This document shows positions 34,423 to 43,383 of a stretch of 64,000 nucleotides of DNA, piece by piece. Origin of the DNA: Salinispora cortesiana (GTDB lineage Bacteria > Actinomycetota > Actinomycetes > Mycobacteriales > Micromonosporaceae); assembly GCF_000484695.1 (NCBI RefSeq), contig NZ_AXVR01000019.1:1-64000 (forward strand), given 5' to 3'. The translations under genes were made by a program, and so were the position numbers. How positions within the stretch are numbered: position 1 is the first letter of the stretch; the number at the start of each line of letters is the position of its first letter. The notes under the pieces were generated by a model, which was not told where the DNA came from, searched no databases, and was given only the letters and a program-made list of their open reading frames with translations.

Positions 34423-35905
34423 TCAGGAGCTCCGCCGCGGCCCGGCTGCCGGCACGGGTCGCGCCGTGGGTGGCGACGTGCACCGCCCCGGTGACCAGTT
34501 CGGGCAGGCCCAACTCGACGACGACGGCATCCGGGCGGCCGGCCAGAGCGCGCGTCACGGCCGCCCGCATCCACGGGTGCCGGTGTAGGTCACGGACGAC
34601 GAGGACGAGGTGGCGACCACCGGCTTCGGTGATGAGGTCCGGGGGCACCTCGGCCTCGGCATACCGAACGGTGGTGGTGCCCGGCAGCAGAGCTGCCAGG
34701 GGCGCGGCGACGCCCCACGGTGTCTCCGTGCCGATCGCAAGGTTGCGGGGCGATGCGAACTCGACCACGTGGGCGGGGCCGGCCAGCGGCAGCGTGCCCA
34801 GCCCGGCACCAGCCGTCGTTACCCGGACCGCCCGACGGGCGGCGGCGAACCCCACCGCCGAGCCGCTGCCGGCCGCTGGGCGGTCCGGCCAGCCGGCCTG
34901 GCGGGCGGCGGTGGCGGCGGCGAGTTGGTCGACCCGCTTGGCCGCCTCGACGAGGCGTTCCTCGGGCAGTTCTCCCGCCGCGACGGCGGCCACGATCGCG
35001 TCCCGCAGCCGCCGGGCCGCGTCCTCGTCGGCGTGCTCGCCACCGACGCAGATGGCATCGGCCCCCGCCGCCAGGGCCCGGACCGCGGCGCCGGTGAAGC
35101 CGTACCGGTCGGCGACCGCGCGCATCTCCACCGCGTCGGTCACCACGACCCCGGCGAAGCCCAACTCGTCCCGGAGCAGGCCGGTGAGGATCCGGTGGCT
35201 CAGGGTGGCCGGTAGGTCTGGGTCCAGCGCGGGCACGAACAGGTGACCGGTCATGACCGCCTGCACCCCGGCGGAGAGCGCGGCGCGAAACGGGGTCAGC
35301 TCCACCGCGTCCAGCCGGCTCCGGTCACCGGCGATCCGGGGCAGGCCGTGATGGGAGTCGACCTGGGTGTCACCGTGCCCGGGAAAGTGTTTGGCGCAGG
35401 CCGCGACGCCGCCGGCTTGTAGGCCCCGCACCCAGGCGGCGGTGTGCCGGGCGGTCAGGTTCGGGTCCGCACCGAAGGAACGGACTCCGATCACCGGGTT
35501 GTCTGGATTGGAGTTGACATCGGCGTCCGGCGCGTAGTTCAAGGTGATCCCGAGCGCCGCCAGCTCCGCACCGAGGTCGCTGGCCACCTCCTCGGTCAGG
35601 AGCGGGTCGTCAATCACCCCGAGGGCCAGGTTGCCGGGGCGGGAACTGCCGAGACCCGACTCGATCCGGGTCACGTCACCGGCCTCCTCGTCGATGGCGA
35701 CGATGACGTCCGGCCGCTCCGCGCGCAGTGTCGCGGTCAGCGCGGCGACCTGCTCCGAGTCGACCACGTTGCGGGCGAAGAGCACCACCGCGCCGAGCCC
35801 CTCCCCCAACCAACGGCGCACCCAGGACGGGGCGGTGGTACCAACGAATCCCGGTTGGAGGACGGTGGCGGCCAGGGATGCAAGGTGTGCCTCACGTGTG
35901 CTCAC
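34409..35905 (-). CDS. nagZ: GH3 beta-N-acetylhexosaminidase (NagZ type)
   Basis: About 498 residues from the GTG at 35905. The GH3 catalytic domain carries KHFPGHGDTQVDSHHGLP (172-189, with the mobile loop His) and the nucleophile Asp257 in VVVTDAVEM. This loop is specific to NagZ-type enzymes that remove GlcNAc from muropeptides. A C-terminal alpha/beta domain of about 170 residues follows, as in two-domain Gram-positive NagZ. No signal peptide is evident with this start, so the enzyme would be cytoplasmic and recycle cell-wall fragments. An upstream extension of the frame to 36013 is possible. Confidence 0.9.
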   Translation of the reverse strand: MSTREAHLASLAATVLQPGFVGTTAPSWVRRWLGEGLGAVVLFARNVVDSEQVAALTATLRAERPDVIVAIDEEAGDVTRIESGLGSSRPGNLALGVIDDPLLTEEVASDLGAELAALGITLNYAPDADVNSNPDNPVIGVRSFGADPNLTARHTAAWVRGLQAGGVAACAKHFPGHGDTQVDSHHGLPRIAGDRSRLDAVELTPFRAALSAGVQAVMTGHLFVPALDPDLPATLSHRILTGLLRDELGFAGVVVTDAVEMRAVADRYGFTGAAVRALAAGADAICVGGEHADEDAARRLRDAIVAAVAAGELPEERLVEAAKRVDQLAAATAARQAGWPDRPAAGSGSAVGFAAARRAVRVTTAGAGLGTLPLAGPAHVVEFASPRNLAIGTETPWGVAAPLAALLPGTTTVRYAEAEVPPDLITEAGGRHLVLVVRDLHRHPWMRAAVTRALAGRPDAVVVELGLPELVTGAVHVATHGATRAGSRAAAELLTGIG

Positions 35906-36061
35906 GCGGCCACCTCGGGCCACTCGGAAATCCGATCGGTCATGTCCCTCCCCAATCTCTACGCCCCGGCGGCGACGCTCTGCCATGGTCACATCACCCA
36001 AATAAATAGTCAATAAACCTAACAGTTGCTGGGCGACGACCGGCCCAGGGAGAGTTCAGGG

Positions 36062-36184
36062 ATGGACTCCGAACTCCTGGCCGAGGCGACGGGCCCGGCC
36101 GACATCCCCGGCGTACGCCTCCTCGGCGTGGTGGTGGGCGGCCTACTGCTGGTCGCCGCGATCCGAGCGATGTTCCGCCGCTGA
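36062..36184 (+). CDS. 40-residue single-helix membrane protein
   Basis: It starts with ATG, has GGGAGAG about 8 nt upstream and ends in TGA. A 16-residue polar N-terminus precedes one hydrophobic helix (VRLLGVVVGGLLLVAAI) and the basic tail RAMFRR. Size and layout fit a genuine small membrane protein, but no homologue is known to me. Confidence 0.45.
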   Translation: MDSELLAEATGPADIPGVRLLGVVVGGLLLVAAIRAMFRR

Positions 36185-36268
36185 GCCCGCCCCGACTCGC
36201 CACTGGTCCGCCGAGAACGCTGACGCGGGCCGGGCGGCTGTCCCCGACGCGGGGACGACCGACACCGC

Positions 36269-37252
36269 TCAGGCCTTGGCCAGCAGCTCGAGGACCCCCC
36301 GCTCGGCAGCCTCGCGGGGCATCCACCGACCGACCGGCGCCAGCACCCCGTCGTGGTAGAGGTCCACGACCCGGGGATCGACGTAGGACGTGCGGGCCAC
36401 CGTCGGCGTGTTCCCGAGCAACCCCGCCACCTCGCGCATGACCGCTGCCACCGCGCGGCGGCGAGCGGTGGCGGACCGCTGTCCGCCGGCAGCGGCCAGC
36501 CCGGTGGCCGCCAAGACGGTGGCGTGCCAGGTCCGGAAATCCTTCGCGGTCATCTCACCACCGCTGGCTACCCGCAGATATCCGTTGACATCGTCTCGGC
36601 GTACGTCCCGCCAGTGCCGGCCGTCCCAGTAGCCGAAGAGCCGAGCCGCGGCGCGGCGGCGACGCCGCAGATTGGCCAGCACCCGACACAGCACCGGATC
36701 CTCAATCCACCGAACCTGTTCGACGCCGCCCTTCGCCGGAAACTCGAGGACCATGCAGCCACGGCGGGAGTGGGCGTGCTCCGGACGCAGGGTGGACACC
36801 CCGAAGGTCGGATCGTCGCCGGCCGCGTACCGCTCGCTGCCCACCCGGAAGGCACCCAGGTCCAACAGCCGAGCCACAGTGGCCAGCACCCGGTCCCGGT
36901 TCAGTCCCCGACCGTCGAGGTCCTCCGCGATGCGCTCGCGCAACCGGGGCAGCCGCCGGGCCACCTCGAGGACGTGGTCAAACTTCGCCTCGTCCCGCTT
37001 GCGCCGCCACTCCGGGTGGTACAGGTACTGTCGGCGACCAGCAGCGTCCACACCGGTGGCCTGGATATGCCCGTTCGGATGCGGCGAGATCCACACGTCC
37101 TGCCAGGCCGGTGGGATGACGAGGTCACGCAGGCGGGCCAGCCGATCCGGATCACGGACCAGTTCGCCAGCCGGATCACAAAACCCCCAGCCCCGGCCGC
37201 GCCGGTGGCGCCGGTAGCCGGGCCGGCCCGGGTCACTACGCCGCAGTCGCAC
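36269..37252 (-). CDS. DNA topoisomerase IB (poxvirus/eukaryote type)
   Basis: About 327 residues from the GTG at 37252, the length of bacterial TopIB. The N-terminal domain includes VIPPAWQDVWISPHPNGHIQ and GRRQYLYHP. Catalytic residues are visible: Arg136 in FRVGSERY, Arg240 and His243 in AKDFRTWHA, and the nucleophile Tyr290 in ARTSYVDPRV. It relaxes supercoils by a 3'-phosphotyrosine mechanism. It is the last gene of the heptose operon and overlaps the preceding GT9 gene by 17 bp. There is no mechanistic reason for this link that I know of. Confidence 0.9.
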   Translation of the reverse strand: MRLRRSDPGRPGYRRHRRGRGWGFCDPAGELVRDPDRLARLRDLVIPPAWQDVWISPHPNGHIQATGVDAAGRRQYLYHPEWRRKRDEAKFDHVLEVARRLPRLRERIAEDLDGRGLNRDRVLATVARLLDLGAFRVGSERYAAGDDPTFGVSTLRPEHAHSRRGCMVLEFPAKGGVEQVRWIEDPVLCRVLANLRRRRRAAARLFGYWDGRHWRDVRRDDVNGYLRVASGGEMTAKDFRTWHATVLAATGLAAAGGQRSATARRRAVAAVMREVAGLLGNTPTVARTSYVDPRVVDLYHDGVLAPVGRWMPREAAERGVLELLAKA

Positions 37253-38192
37253 CGGTCGTCCGCACCATCCGCTCCACCTCGGCCACGGCGACCAGCACCT
37301 GGTCAACGTTGATCGCCGCCAGCCTCGGATGCGGCCCCGACCCGCCCCGGTCCGGGCAGTCCCCGCCACCGCCCGCCCCGAGGCTCCGATGCCACCTCCG
37401 TTCGGGTGGTGGCCCCCATTGGGTCGGCGAGTGGGGACCGAAAAGGACCACCGAGGGAGTGCCGTAGGCGGTGGCGAGGTGGGCGATGCCGGTGTCGCCG
37501 CTGACCAGCAGCCGGGCGTGGGCGACCAGGCCGGCGAGGTGGTGCAGATCGGTACGGCCGGCTCGAACGGTGTGCCCGGGCAGTCCGGCGAGCTGCGCGA
37601 CCCGGCGGGCGAGGGGTAGCTCGGTGGCGTCGCCGGTGATGACGATCTCATGGCCGGCACCGGCGAGCTGGCGGCCGAGGGCCGCGAACCGCTCCACCGG
37701 CCAGCGTTTGCCCGGGATCTTCGAGCCGGGGTGCAGCACGGTCACCCCGGTCGGGGTCCGGCCCGGCGCTGGCCGGCGCAGACCCAAGTCGGTCGCGTCG
37801 GTCGGAACACCGTGCCAGGCCAGGAGGCGGCACCACCGATGGACCTCGTGCTCGTCGGCCCGCCAGGAGGGACCGTCGTGGTGCCCGGCGGCCCGGTTGG
37901 CGTAGGCGAACAGCCGACGGGGGCGGGTGCCGGCCAGCAGGCGGTGCGACTCTGGCCCGCGGCCGTGCAGATTGACCGCCAGCTCGGGGGTGGGGCCACG
38001 CCACCGCAGTTGAGACAGATCGGCGGTGTCGACCAACTCGTCGATGCCGCCGATCAGCTCGACCAGCGGGGCCAACCAGCTCGGGGCGAGCAGGACCAGG
38101 CGCTCGTCGGGGTAGCGAACACGCAGGGCACGCAGGGCCGGCACGGCGGTGGCGAGGTCGCCGAGGCCCAGCGCACGAAGGATCAAGATCAC
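37236..38192 (-). CDS. GT9 (heptosyltransferase-type) glycosyltransferase
   Basis: 318 residues from the GTG at 38192. The start ILILRALGLGDLATAVPALRALR is the GT9/ADP-heptose:LPS heptosyltransferase pattern. VTVLHPGSKIPGKRWPVERFAALG and LVSGDTGIAHLATAYGTPSVVLFGPHSPTQWGP are the C-terminal donor-binding blocks. It should use an ADP-heptose-like donor made by GmhA/HldE/GmhB in the same operon. There is no signal peptide; it is likely peripheral at the inner membrane face. It overlaps the SDR gene by 4 bp. Confidence 0.9.
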   Translation of the reverse strand: MILILRALGLGDLATAVPALRALRVRYPDERLVLLAPSWLAPLVELIGGIDELVDTADLSQLRWRGPTPELAVNLHGRGPESHRLLAGTRPRRLFAYANRAAGHHDGPSWRADEHEVHRWCRLLAWHGVPTDATDLGLRRPAPGRTPTGVTVLHPGSKIPGKRWPVERFAALGRQLAGAGHEIVITGDATELPLARRVAQLAGLPGHTVRAGRTDLHHLAGLVAHARLLVSGDTGIAHLATAYGTPSVVLFGPHSPTQWGPPPERRWHRSLGAGGGGDCPDRGGSGPHPRLAAINVDQVLVAVAEVERMVRTTGATAA

Positions 38193-38875
38193 GGGTAGGA
38201 GGACTCCTGTTCGGCGCAGACCACCAGCTCCCGGACGGCGCAGCCGGCGGGTTGGGTCAGGGCCACCAGGACCGTGGCGGCGGTGTCCGCGGGGTCGTTG
38301 AGGATCGCGTCGGGCCCGGGTCGGTACTGCGGGTCGCGGTCGTCGAAGAAGGCTGTACGCATGCCACCAGGGATGAGCAGGGTCACGCCGACCCGGCCGG
38401 CGAGCTCGGCGGCGAGGGAGCGGGTGAACCCGACCACCCCGAACTTCGCCGCGCAGTACGCCGTCGCGTCGCTGACCGCCTTGACCCCCAACGTCGAGGC
38501 GACGGTGACGATCCGGCCCCGAGTCGTCTCGAGGAACGGCAGTGCCGCCCGGATGACGGCGGCGGTGGCGAGCAGGTCCACCGTGACGATCCGGTCCCAG
38601 ACCTCCCCCGGCAGATCGGCCAGCCGACCCGGTACGTCCATTCCGGCCGCCGTCACCACGGCGTCCAGGCCGCCGTTGTCCTCGGCGAGTCCTCGGGTGG
38701 CGGCCTCGGCCGCCCGGGTGTCGGCCAGATCGCACGCCGTCCACGGCACCCCCTCCGCCGGGGGCTGCCGGTCCAACACCAGAGGCCGCCCACCCGCCTC
38801 GGCCACCGCCGAGACCACCGCCGCGCCCAGCCCACTGGACCCACCGGTCACCAGGACCGTGTACCCGGGGTTCAT
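38189..38875 (-). CDS. Classical short-chain dehydrogenase/reductase
   Basis: 228 residues. The NAD(P) motif TGGSSGLG (10-17), the structural motif VTAAG and the catalytic triad Ser127, Tyr140, Lys144 (VASTLG, AYCAAKFG) are complete. Size and motif order are those of classical SDRs, not of the extended SDR HldD that epimerises ADP-heptose. Its place between HldE and a GT9 gene, with ATGA/GTGA overlaps on both sides, suggests it modifies the sugar or its acceptor. Confidence 0.9.
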   Translation of the reverse strand: MNPGYTVLVTGGSSGLGAAVVSAVAEAGGRPLVLDRQPPAEGVPWTACDLADTRAAEAATRGLAEDNGGLDAVVTAAGMDVPGRLADLPGEVWDRIVTVDLLATAAVIRAALPFLETTRGRIVTVASTLGVKAVSDATAYCAAKFGVVGFTRSLAAELAGRVGVTLLIPGGMRTAFFDDRDPQYRPGPDAILNDPADTAATVLVALTQPAGCAVRELVVCAEQESSYP

Positions 38876-40383
38876 CGGATCCCCGCCGACCGATGGGGCC
38901 GGGTCGCCACCTCGGATGGTGGGTCTCCCCGCAGCACCGCGGTTGCCGCCGAGGTGGTGGCGCTGGCGCCACCCCGCTGGTGCGCAGCCGCGATCATGTC
39001 GGTGGTCGAGCGCCCGTCCAGGTACGGCACCACCACGGTGTGCCCGCCCCACCGCCGCACCAGCTCCGCCTCTGGCAACACTGGTTCACCACCACCGGTG
39101 GCATAGTCGCCCCCCTTGACCCAGATATCCGGCCGGAGCCAGGTCAGGGCCGCCTGCGGAGTCGGATCGTCAAAGACCATGACCGCATCGACGCAGCTCA
39201 AGGCGGCGAGGAGATGACTCCGGTCACCCTGCGGCATCACCGGCCGGTTCGAACCCTTCAACGCCGCGACGCTGGCATCGGAGTTGAGGCAGACCACCAG
39301 GCAGTCGCCGAGTTGACGGGCGGCCTGCAGGGTCGCCACATGCCCCGCGTGCAGCAGGTCAAAGCAGCCGCCGGTCGCGACGACGGTGCCGCCGGCGGCG
39401 CGGACCTCGGAGACGACGGTGGCGGCAGCCGCCACGCCGACCCGCTCGGCCGGGACACCGGGCACCACTGACGGCAACGGCCCAACCGGTGGCGGCAGCA
39501 TGCTCGCCACTCCCCCACCCGCCACGTACGCACACGCCTCGGCGACCGCCTCCTGCACCGCCTCGGAGACCAACGCACCCCGGGCCAGGGCGATGGCGGC
39601 GGTGGCCGCGAACCGATCCCCCGCACCACAGGTATCCCCGTCCGCTGTGGAGACCGCAGGCACGATCAGCGGCGTCGGCCCGGCGTGGCAGAGGAGCGCT
39701 CCCTCCCCGCCCATCGTCACCGCGACGGCCCGCGCCCGCCACCGCTGACGCAGCTCCAACGCGCCCCGCGACGCGGTCACCAGCCGGGTCTCGCCCGGCG
39801 GCACCTTCGCCAACTCGCGCACCTCGGACTCGTTGGGCGTGGCCAGGTGCACCCCGGGCACCGCGGCTGGCCCCCGGGGATGTGGATCCCAGACCACCGG
39901 TGCCCGGGTGCCGGCCAACGCCGCCCGCAGTGCGGGCTGCCCGGCCACTCCGCGGCCGTAGTCACTGACCAGCACTGTGGCGGCCCCGGCGATGACCCGC
40001 AGCACCGCTTCCGCCGGCGGGCTGGGCTCACCGACGGCACCGCCGCGGTCATGGCGCAGCAGGACCCGGCCCTGCGACCGCAACCGGACCTTCTCCGGCG
40101 TCCCGCCGGCCAGCCCGAGGGCATACACCTGGACTCCGGCCGCGGCGAGAAGCAAGCTGAGCCGGGCGGCACCGGCGTCATCGGCCAGGGCGGTCACCAA
40201 GACGACCTCGGTGTCCGGCGCCGGCGCCGCGAACATCGCGGCCAGGCCGGCACCGCCCGGCCGGTCGGTGGACGAGGTCTCGTCGAGCACCGGCACCGGC
40301 GAGTCCGGACAGAGCCGGTTCACCGCCCCCTCCACGTCCCGGTCGAGCAGGGTGTCGCCGACCACCACCAGGGGTCCCCTCAC
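38872..40383 (-). CDS. hldE: Bifunctional heptose 7-phosphate kinase/heptose 1-phosphate adenylyltransferase
   Basis: 503 residues with both HldE domains fused. The N-terminal PfkB kinase domain (1-310) ends with the ATP/catalytic motif DTCGAGDRFA (GAGD 253-256). The C-terminal nucleotidyltransferase domain (about 330-475) has GGCFDLLHAGH (HxGH at 345-348) and WVKGGDYA. It converts D-glycero-D-manno-heptose 7-phosphate to the 1,7-bisphosphate, then, after GmhB, heptose 1-phosphate to the ADP-sugar. GTG start with AGGAGGT upstream, 2 bp after gmhA; overlaps the SDR gene by 4 bp. The N-terminus is shorter than in E. coli. Confidence 0.94.
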   Translation of the reverse strand: MRGPLVVVGDTLLDRDVEGAVNRLCPDSPVPVLDETSSTDRPGGAGLAAMFAAPAPDTEVVLVTALADDAGAARLSLLLAAAGVQVYALGLAGGTPEKVRLRSQGRVLLRHDRGGAVGEPSPPAEAVLRVIAGAATVLVSDYGRGVAGQPALRAALAGTRAPVVWDPHPRGPAAVPGVHLATPNESEVRELAKVPPGETRLVTASRGALELRQRWRARAVAVTMGGEGALLCHAGPTPLIVPAVSTADGDTCGAGDRFAATAAIALARGALVSEAVQEAVAEACAYVAGGGVASMLPPPVGPLPSVVPGVPAERVGVAAAATVVSEVRAAGGTVVATGGCFDLLHAGHVATLQAARQLGDCLVVCLNSDASVAALKGSNRPVMPQGDRSHLLAALSCVDAVMVFDDPTPQAALTWLRPDIWVKGGDYATGGGEPVLPEAELVRRWGGHTVVVPYLDGRSTTDMIAAAHQRGGASATTSAATAVLRGDPPSEVATRPHRSAGIR

Positions 40384-40385
40384 AC

Positions 40386-41204
40386 CTACCTCCTCATCTC
40401 CTCGACCTGCTGCCCGTCCTCCGGGACCACCTCAACCCCGGTTCGTACCGGCCCGGTGGCCGGCACGTCGGCCGGGACGTCGGCGGGCACCTCAGCCGGC
40501 AGGTCGGCGGGCACCTCAGCCGGCACCTCGGCTTCCAGGCCGGTCAACGGCATCCCCGCAAGCTGCGGCAGGGTTCCGGCGCACTCGGGCACCGGCGGCC
40601 CCGCCGGCGTGCCCGCGGCGGCGGCCAGGACCACCGGCAGCGCCTGCTCGGCGTACTCGCAGAGCAGGTGGCTGGTGACCAGGTGCAGCTCCTGGACGAT
40701 CTGCCCGTCCGGCGCGGGGACGGCGAGGGTCTCGTGACAGAGGCCGGCCAGCGGATTGGGGGCGGGGCCGGTCAACGCCCAGCAGCGCAGGCCGACCTGG
40801 TGGGCGGCCTGCGCGGCCTGAAGCAGGTTCCGGCTCCGGCCACTGGTGGACAGCAGCAGGAGGATGTCCCCGGGGCGGCCGTGGGCGTACACCTGACGGG
40901 CGAAGACCTGGTCGTAGCCGTAGTCGTTGCCGATGGCGGTAAGGGCGCTGGTCTCGGCGTGCAGGGCGATGGCGGAGAAGGGCTGGCGGTCAGCGCGAAG
41001 TTTGCCGACGAGTTCGGCGGTGAGGTGTTGCGCCTCGGCGGCGCTACCGCCGTTGCCGGCCACCAGCAGCCGACCACCACCAGCGAGGGTACGGGCGAGT
41101 TCGGCTCCCCAGGCGGGGAGTCGCCGGGCGGCCTGCCGATACGATGGCAGCGCGGCGGTGAGCCCCGCCAGGTGCTCCTCCAGCAGCGACCGGGCCGGCG
41201 TCAT
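40386..41204 (-). CDS. gmhA: Sedoheptulose 7-phosphate isomerase with repeat tail
   Basis: 272 residues, against about 190 for typical GmhA. The SIS domain (about 35-195) contains GNGGSAAEAQHLTAEL, with Glu64 in the catalytic position, STSGRS for phosphate binding and His179 in LVTSHLLCE. It starts the heptose pathway by turning sedoheptulose 7-phosphate into heptose 7-phosphate. The extra C-terminal 75 residues contain a proline/valine repeat (226-249) and no recognisable domain. The ATG at 41204 overlaps the GT4 stop. Confidence 0.93.
   Translation of the reverse strand: MTPARSLLEEHLAGLTAALPSYRQAARRLPAWGAELARTLAGGGRLLVAGNGGSAAEAQHLTAELVGKLRADRQPFSAIALHAETSALTAIGNDYGYDQVFARQVYAHGRPGDILLLLSTSGRSRNLLQAAQAAHQVGLRCWALTGPAPNPLAGLCHETLAVPAPDGQIVQELHLVTSHLLCEYAEQALPVVLAAAAGTPAGPPVPECAGTLPQLAGMPLTGLEAEVPAEVPADLPAEVPADVPADVPATGPVRTGVEVVPEDGQQVEEMRR
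40458..40529 (-). repeat. 12-bp tandem repeat coding (E/D)(V/L)PA units in gmhA
   Basis: Six four-residue units (EVPA, EVPA, DLPA, EVPA, DVPA, DVPA) are encoded by imperfect 12-bp tandem repeats at the 3' end of gmhA. The array could expand or contract by slippage without a frameshift. Confidence 0.75.
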
Positions 41205-42421
41205 CCGGCCACCACCCGGGTCGCCCGGCCGACGGCCGCCACGTCGCCGTAGACCTCCACCAGCCGCTCCGCCGTGGCCGCCCACGCGTAGCTCTCCCGA
41301 GCCCGGTCCAGCGCCGCCGCCGCGTACCCGAACCGACGAATCCGGTCGTCAAGGAGTCGCTGGATCGCGGTACCGAGCGCCCGGGGGTCCCGGGCGGGTA
41401 CGAGGTCGCCGGTCACCCCATCCACCACCGTGTCCCGGATCCCCCCAACCGCGGTCCCCACCACCGGCACCCCGCACGCCATCGCCTCGAGCGGGGTCAG
41501 CCCGAACGGCTCGTACCACGGCGCGGCGACCAGCAGGTCCGCGGACCGGTACCAGTGGCCCATCTCCTCCCTGGGCACCGCGCCGGCGAGCCTCACCCGA
41601 TCCGCCACCCCGCAGGTGTTCGCCAAGGCGCGGAGCCGGCCCGCGTACGGGTCGGTTTCGAGGAGTCCGGCCGGCGGGCCGCCGACCACCACGCACTCCG
41701 CCTCCGGCACGTGTCCCATCGCCCGGACCACGGTCTGGAAGCCCTTTCGCTCGACCAGCCGCCCCACGGTGAGAATGCGGGGGCGTCCGTCGTCGCGTTC
41801 GGCGGCCGGACCCAGCGGGGCGAAGGTACGGAGGTTGACTCCGGAGGGGACCACCGTCATCCGCGACCGGGGCACCCCCATCCGCACCAACTCGCCGACC
41901 TCGTCCTGGCACTGGGCGATCACCCGGTCCACCGAGCGGCCGAGTTGCCGTTCGTACCCGATACGCCGGGCCGGGCTGGTGTCCTGTACGCCCTGGTACC
42001 GCCGCTTCACCACGCCGAGTGCGTGGTACGTCTGCACCACCGGCACACCGGTCCTGCGGCCGGCGGCGAGCGCGGCGAGGCCGCTCATCCAGAAGTGCGC
42101 GTGGACCACCTCCGGGGTCCACTGATCGCCACGCCACCGTTCGGTCAACCAGTGGCTGAACTCCCGCATGTGTGGCAGCAGGGCGTCCTTGGCCACCGGC
42201 TCGGCCGGGCCCGCCGGCACATGGACCACCTCGTACCCGTCCGGGCAGCGAACCGTTCCCGGCAAGTCGACGGCATCCCAGCGGGTGTAGACCCGGACCT
42301 CGTGGCCGGCCGCGGCGAGCGCCGCGGAGAGCTCGGCGACGTGCGTGTTCTGGCCGCCGGCGTCCTCCCCGCCGAGGACCGCGAGCGGGCTGGCGTGTTC
42401 CGAGATCATCGCGATCCGCAT
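41201..42421 (-). CDS. GT4-family glycosyltransferase
   Basis: 406 residues, GT-B fold. The N-terminus MRIAMISEHASPLAVLGGEDAGGQNTHVAELSAAL is that of the sucrose-phosphate-synthase-like/MshA-type GT4 branch. The donor-binding half has VGRLVERKGFQTVVRAM and APWYEPFGLTPLEAMACGVPVV (E-x7-E motif). The sugar donor and acceptor are not known. It overlaps the next gene (gmhA) by 4 bp and the previous one by 16 bp, so it belongs to the operon. Confidence 0.9.
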   Translation of the reverse strand: MRIAMISEHASPLAVLGGEDAGGQNTHVAELSAALAAAGHEVRVYTRWDAVDLPGTVRCPDGYEVVHVPAGPAEPVAKDALLPHMREFSHWLTERWRGDQWTPEVVHAHFWMSGLAALAAGRRTGVPVVQTYHALGVVKRRYQGVQDTSPARRIGYERQLGRSVDRVIAQCQDEVGELVRMGVPRSRMTVVPSGVNLRTFAPLGPAAERDDGRPRILTVGRLVERKGFQTVVRAMGHVPEAECVVVGGPPAGLLETDPYAGRLRALANTCGVADRVRLAGAVPREEMGHWYRSADLLVAAPWYEPFGLTPLEAMACGVPVVGTAVGGIRDTVVDGVTGDLVPARDPRALGTAIQRLLDDRIRRFGYAAAALDRARESYAWAATAERLVEVYGDVAAVGRATRVVAG

Positions 42422-43383
42422 ACTTCCTCCTCCAGCAGCCGGTCCCAGTCGGTGAGGAAACGGTCAAGGCCGTACCGGTCGCGGGCGGCGCGGCGGGCGA
42501 CAGCCCCCGCCCGGTGGGCGCTCGCCGGGTCCGCCAGCAACTGACTGGTGGCGGTGAGCAGGTCGTCAACCCTGGTGGCGAGGGCGCCGGCCCCGGGCGG
42601 CACCGCCATCACGGCCTCGGTAGCAGCGAGCGCGACGACCGGCATACCGATCGTCATCGCCTCGATCAGACTCAGCCCGAGCGATGTCCAACGGCACAGG
42701 TGCAGGTATGCCCGCCGCCGGGCCAACTCTGCGTGCATCCGTGCCTGGGGCAGGTCGTCGTGACTGGTCACCCGGTCGGCGGGCAGTCCAAGCCGGTCGG
42801 CGAGCCCGGTCACCTTCAGACCGAACACGTCCAGCGGGGCGATCTCGGCGAACCGGGGCAGCAGGTCGGTACCGGTGACCCGCCACCGGCGAACCGGCTC
42901 GTTGATCACTACTGCGAGCCGCTCCAGCTCGCCGCTGTAGTCGGCCGTCGGCGGCACGATCCCGTGGTCAACCACGGTGGTTCGGGTGCCACCGGTGTCC
43001 CAGTAGAGCTGGTTGAAGGCGGTCACGTGAGCGATCAACAGGTCGTCGCGGTCGGCCATCGGGTGTCGGCTGTTCGGTACCGCACCGTCCTTCGGGGTGT
43101 TGTGCTCGACGTAGATCGCCGGGAGGTCGCGGCCCGGCCGGCGGCCCAGCCACTCGGCGGCCAGGGCCTCTTCCTCGGGGCGTTGCAGGAGGACCAGGTC
43201 CACCTCGGCGGTGGCCAGCTCCGACGGGGTGATCTCGACCGCGTTCTCCGGCCACGGATAGGTACGGGCCCGGCCCCGACCGTCCGGGCCGCGGTCAGGG
43301 GTGACCGGCACCAGGTAGCGGTGCTTGCCATGGACGAACGACGTCGTCCAGGAGCCGTGCACATGCCAGAGCAGGATGTTCAT
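42406..43383 (-). CDS. GT4/GT1-like glycosyltransferase
   Basis: 325 residues. It begins MNILLWHVHGSWTTSFVHGKHRY, and YVEHNTPKDG and LHLCRWTSLGLSLIEAMTIGMPVVAL mark a GT-B glycosyltransferase with a shortened N-terminal domain. This type occurs next to HldE in other actinobacteria as far as I recall. The substrate is unknown. The ATG at 43383 overlaps the upstream fusion gene (ATGA). Confidence 0.85.
   Translation of the reverse strand: MNILLWHVHGSWTTSFVHGKHRYLVPVTPDRGPDGRGRARTYPWPENAVEITPSELATAEVDLVLLQRPEEEALAAEWLGRRPGRDLPAIYVEHNTPKDGAVPNSRHPMADRDDLLIAHVTAFNQLYWDTGGTRTTVVDHGIVPPTADYSGELERLAVVINEPVRRWRVTGTDLLPRFAEIAPLDVFGLKVTGLADRLGLPADRVTSHDDLPQARMHAELARRRAYLHLCRWTSLGLSLIEAMTIGMPVVALAATEAVMAVPPGAGALATRVDDLLTATSQLLADPASAHRAGAVARRAARDRYGLDRFLTDWDRLLEEEVCGSR

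Noticed and set aside
38189..38875. HldD (ADP-heptose 6-epimerase) for the SDR gene
   Set aside because: HldD is an extended SDR of about 310 residues. This is a classical 228-residue SDR with the AYCAAKFG motif.
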